Assembly (NCBI GenBank): GCA_963808455.1 | Contig: CAWEHT010000008.1 | Span: 1-7,339 of the forward strand | Direction: 5' to 3' | Origin: CAWEHT01 sp963808455 | Lineage (GTDB): Bacteria > Chloroflexota > Anaerolineae > CG2-30-64-16 | Length of the DNA: 7,339 bases | In this document: positions 4,632 to 7,339 of the stretch, piece by piece | Layout of the letters: each line of letters starts with the position of its first letter | Position numbering within the stretch: position 1 is the first letter of the stretch | Translations under genes and position numbers: made by a program | Notes under the pieces: generated by a model | What the model was told of the DNA's origin: nothing | Seen by the model: only the letters and a program-made list of their open reading frames with translations | Database searches by the model: none

Positions 4632-6517
4632 ATGCAAAGGCAGGCTGTGGCGGAGATGCTGCGCCTGTTGCCCGACCAGGCACAAGGCTTCGCAGGATCG
4701 CAGTACAGCGCTCCCGTACGGACCACCTTCCTGGGCGACCGCGAGGTGGACATCCGCGGGCTGCGCGCCGAGTTGCAGGCAAAGCAGGACGGCGACGTCA
4801 AGGATTTGTTGCAGCCGCTGCTCCTGGGCGCCGAGCTGGTCGAGGCGGCTCAAAGTGACAACGCCCGGTTCTTCATCACCGACCGCGCCGCGCAGTCCTT
4901 CGTCTTCATGGGCAGCAAGTGGCGGGCCGGCTGGGCCTTGGTGCTGGGAGGCGCAGACCAAAGGGAATTGATCGCCCAGCTTCAAGCGCGGCAGCTTCAT
5001 GGTGTTCACCGACCAGCCAGGCGTTCCCGACACGGTGCATATCGGCAGCCGCGACACCGCGCCCATCTATTTCTTGCAGCTGATGGTGCGCTACGGCCTG
5101 ATCTGGGGACGCATTGCGCCAGGCGACGACCATGAGATGGGGCACTTTCTGGAAAAGGATATGCCAGGGCTGATTGTCGTTTGCGCCGCGCTGCCTCCCC
5201 TCAAGTATCTGATCACCCTCGGTCTGATGAAGCTGGGGGCTCCCGCCATCGTGCCCGGCACCTTTCCTTTTCCGTATGGGTACCGGCTGGTGGCGGAGGA
5301 CGTCGAGGGGATCCTGGAGCGCATCGGCCACCTGCCGAACTTGCGCCAGCGTTACTATCAGGATGAGATCATCCGCCTCCCAGCACCGTGCAATCCGGCC
5401 CTCATCCATGAAGAGTTCGAGGTCAGCCGCCGCTTTGGCGGGGACGCCAGTTCCTTCTTCTGCGTCCGGCCGGCTGCGATGGCCGGGGAGCGCCTGCGGG
5501 TTGTCGGGGAGCCGGCCGGCCCGCTGGGCATCCTGGTGAGCATCTCGGCCGAGAAATTCAGCGACGACGTGGCCCTCAGCGTCGAGCGGGCGGCGCTGCG
5601 GGCGCTGAACATGCTGCCCGGCGTTCACGCCTACGAGAAGGAGGGCGTTTTCTTCCTGGATCTCGGCGCAGGGGTGGCGCCGGATGCGACTCAACTGGCC
5701 GGCGTGATCCACGCGGGCATCCGGCTGGAGTATCCGCGCCTGCGTGACATCGCCGTGGAAGTGCTCTTCGAAACCCAGGCGCTCGTGGCGCGGGCAGCCG
5801 AGGTGCGGGCCTACAAGGCGGGGCGGCAGGCCGCGGTAGCGGCGATGACGGAGCACAACACGGAGGAATTCTGCGCCTGCACGGAGTGCCGGCCCTTCTC
5901 GCTGGTGCATACCTGCATCCTCGTGCCGGGCCGCATGCCGATGTGCGGCACCCGCACTTACGCCTCGGTCAAAGCCGCCGCCTATTTCGGCTCGGACCAG
6001 GTCCCCTGGAAACGCCCTTCGGAGCAGGACTTGCCGATGCGCTACGTCTTCCCAAAGGGAAAGCTTCTCGATCCCGAGCGCGGCGAGTACGAGGGTTGTA
6101 ACCAGGTCTACCGGGAACTCACTCATGGCCGGTTGCAACGCGTCTACCTGCATTCGGTGCGTGACTATCCACGCACCTCATGTGGTTGCTTCCAGGCGTT
6201 GGCTTTCTGGCTGCCCGAGGTGGCAGGACTGGGCATCATGGCGCGTCATGCGCCGGCTGTGACTCCAGACGGCCACACCTGGGAGATGCTTGCCAATCGT
6301 GCCGGCGGAAAACAAAGCCCGGGGATCGTCGGCGTTTCGCACCAGTACATGCATTCGCCCGACTTCTTGAAGGGCGACGGCGGCATGGCGAATGTGGTGT
6401 GGGTGGACAGCGGGCTTTATGCCAGGATTGCCAAGCTTTTCCTGCCAGGTCGAGCGCATTGCCACCAAGCAACAGGTCAACACCATGGCAGACCTGCAGA
6501 CATTTCTCGGCAGGTAA
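4632..6517 (+). CDS. acsB: Acetyl-CoA synthase (CODH/ACS beta subunit), two frameshifts
   Basis: Acetyl-CoA synthase joins CO, a methyl group from the corrinoid protein and CoA at the nickel-iron A-cluster, in the Wood-Ljungdahl pathway. All six cluster cysteines are visible: CTEC-x8-C-x9-C (codons at 5878, 5887, 5914, 5944), the exact spacing of Moorella Cys506/509/518/528, and CGC (6181 and 6187) matching Cys595/597. Other family blocks are LQLMVRYGLIWGRIAPGDDHE, PLGILVSI and RHAPAVTPDGHTW. GGAG (4621-4624) supports ATG 4632. One frame change near 4965-4990 joins the first 116 residues to the main frame. A second near 6436-6449 (possibly one extra T in TTTT) leads to ERIATKQQVNTMADLQTFLGR and the stop at 6515. 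The rebuilt protein has 627 residues, shorter than Moorella AcsB (about 729) and longer than archaeal CdhC (about 470). The first 116 residues are not recognisable to me as the Moorella N-terminal domain. No other pathway gene is in the window. Confidence 0.92.
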
Positions 6518-6529
6518 AGCGGGTCCTTG

Positions 6530-6942
6530 CAGGGAGGCGGATTGAGGGCTGGCACCTGTTGCGGACGCCGGCGCAGTTGGCGCACCAAGCCTCCGACCGT
6601 CCAGCCTGCTTCGGGATAGCCAAAGTTGGCCGGGGCTTGGCCGGCCTGCGCTTGCACGATGGCCGCCAAATACGGCTCTGGGTGGTCGCCCGCTGCGCGG
6701 TTCGGCGTGCAGCCCGGCCGCGCCCTGCTGCTGGTAGCGCTGCAGCCAGGGGTACACGGCTTGCGCCGCCTGGCCCATCGACGTTCCGATCTCGGGCACG
6801 CTCTTACCCTGGTCGCTCAACAGCACGAAATGGGCGCGCTCGGAAACGCGCCCACCGCTTCGCGCGCCAGGCGGCGCAGTTCCAGGCGCTGCTGATCGTC
6901 CAACACGATCCGGATCTCAACCGGCCGTCCAGGTTTGTCCAT
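6530..6942 (-). pseudogene. IS630-type transposase remnant (N-terminal HTH region)
   Basis: Read on the minus strand, three fragments in different frames line up into one N-terminal transposase region. They are MDKPGRPVEIRIVLDDQQ...LRRLAREAVG (from 6942), then VSERAHFVLLSDQGKSVPEIG...VYPWLQRYQQQGAAGL.AEPRSGRPP, then EPYLAAIVQAQAGQ...FGYPEAGWTVGGLVRQLRRR. The helix-turn-helix followed by 'W..RY...G..GL....RSGRP' and a second 'P...GY....WT...L...L' unit is typical of IS630/Tc1-like transposases. One apparent base loss near 6857 and one gain near 6690 disrupt the frame. Similarity ends around 6530-6560, beside the acsB stop, so the catalytic DDE domain is absent. The region 6518-7007 holds nothing else I can support. 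The plus-strand open frames here are shadows. Confidence 0.65.
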
Positions 6943-6948
6943 GCCGAC

Positions 6949-6976
6949 AGCATACCTGCTCCAGCCAATAAATCAA
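6949..6976 (-). promoter_or_regulatory. Possible promoter of the transposase remnant
   Basis: On the minus strand TTGATT (6976-6971) and TATGCT (6954-6949) are 16 bp apart, matching -35 and -10 boxes at four of six positions each. The -10 ends only six bases before the ATG at 6942, implying a leaderless message if it is used. Pattern match only. Confidence 0.2.
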
Positions 6977-7007
6977 GTATCTTATGACACGTTAGTTAGG
7001 GGTCAGC

Positions 7008-7339
7008 TCACGATAAGGAAAGCGCTCCTTGATGGAGAAACTCGCCAACTTGACTTGCCACAAACGCCGGGTCATCTTCGGGCGAGAAATGTCCAGCGCC
7101 GGGGATGGTTTTGAACTGGGCGTTGGGAATGATTTCACTCAGCTTCTCGCCTGTTTCAAGCGGCAACCAGGCATCCTGCTCTCCCCACATTACCAGCACA
7201 GGGATGGCAATGTCCTGGTACCGAGGCTCCACCTCCAGAGTGTACTTGTCGTCATATTCGGCTACCGCGGGAAGTAAGCGGCTTGCATTTTGGCAAGCAT
7301 GCTGCTCGGAACTCCCGTATCCGAGAAAGTCGTGAACGT
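7008..7339 (-). CDS. Alpha/beta hydrolase, C-terminal part (partial)
   Basis: An open frame enters from the right edge and runs to the stop at 7010-7008, giving about 110 C-terminal residues. It reads VHDFLGYGSSEQHA..., then IAIPVLVMWGEQDAWLPLETGEKL (strand with the catalytic acid Asp in WGEQD), then FKTIPGAGHFSPEDDP (catalytic His in GAGHF). These are the acid and histidine of the Ser-Asp-His or Asp-Asp-His triad. The nucleophile lies beyond the window, so esterase, haloalkane-dehalogenase-like or other activity cannot be told apart. The GTG at 7232 is probably internal, because the frame stays open and similar to the family upstream of it. It converges on acsB with the transposase remnant between. 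Confidence 0.85.
   Translation of the reverse strand, partial: VHDFLGYGSSEQHACQNASRLLPAVAEYDDKYTLEVEPRYQDIAIPVLVMWGEQDAWLPLETGEKLSEIIPNAQFKTIPGAGHFSPEDDPAFVASQVGEFLHQGALSLS

Noticed and set aside
4906..6153. 415-residue open frame on the minus strand
   Set aside because: It is antisense to acetyl-CoA synthase, whose catalytic cysteines are clear on the plus strand. No recognisable domain is seen.
1708..6517. Programmed ribosomal frameshifting as the cause of the frame changes
   Set aside because: There are seven events in four unrelated genes, with no shared slippery sequence and no stop-adjacent pattern such as that in prfB.
6545..6987. Plus-strand C-terminal extension of acetyl-CoA synthase in the original frame
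   Set aside because: The true family C-terminus (VERIATKQQVNTMADLQTF) is in the next frame and ends at 6517. The rest is antisense to the transposase remnant.

Overview
The window is GC-rich bacterial DNA. It carries a gene for acetyl-CoA synthase, the key enzyme of the Wood-Ljungdahl pathway, so the host is an anaerobe or facultative anaerobe that handles C1 compounds. A Chloroflexota (Anaerolineae or Dehalococcoidia-like) metagenomic contig is my best guess from gene style, but the sequence does not prove it.

Layout, left to right. 1-110: a short dispersed-type hairpin element. 174-938: an intact short-chain dehydrogenase followed by a probable terminator. 1091-about 1600: a very GC-rich minisatellite built from alternating 77-79 bp and 56 bp units around the heptamer ATCCGTG. 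1708-2567: a ketopantoate-reductase-like gene of clearly lower GC, broken by two frame changes. 2769-3439: a Crp/Fnr-type regulator, also with two frame changes. 3469-3967: an OsmC-family protein whose conserved active-site cysteine codon is an in-frame TGA. A hairpin with the geometry of a bacterial SECIS element follows that TGA. 4104-4517: an intact FMN-binding PNPOx-like protein. 4632-6517: acetyl-CoA synthase with every A-cluster cysteine present but two frame changes. 6942-about 6530 on the minus strand: a decayed IS630-type transposase remnant. 7339-7008 on the minus strand: the C-terminal part of an alpha/beta hydrolase that runs off the window.

The central block (regulator, OsmC, PNPOx-like, acetyl-CoA synthase) lies on one strand. 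It reads like a redox or peroxide-defence group next to an extremely oxygen-sensitive enzyme. This functional link is inference from adjacency.

The most interesting point is the putative selenocysteine OsmC (Sec68/Cys136). The main caution is that four genes contain seven frame changes, all in the same sense (one extra base each). That pattern suggests either a systematic sequencing or assembly error, or a decaying segment, so single-base statements here need read-level support.
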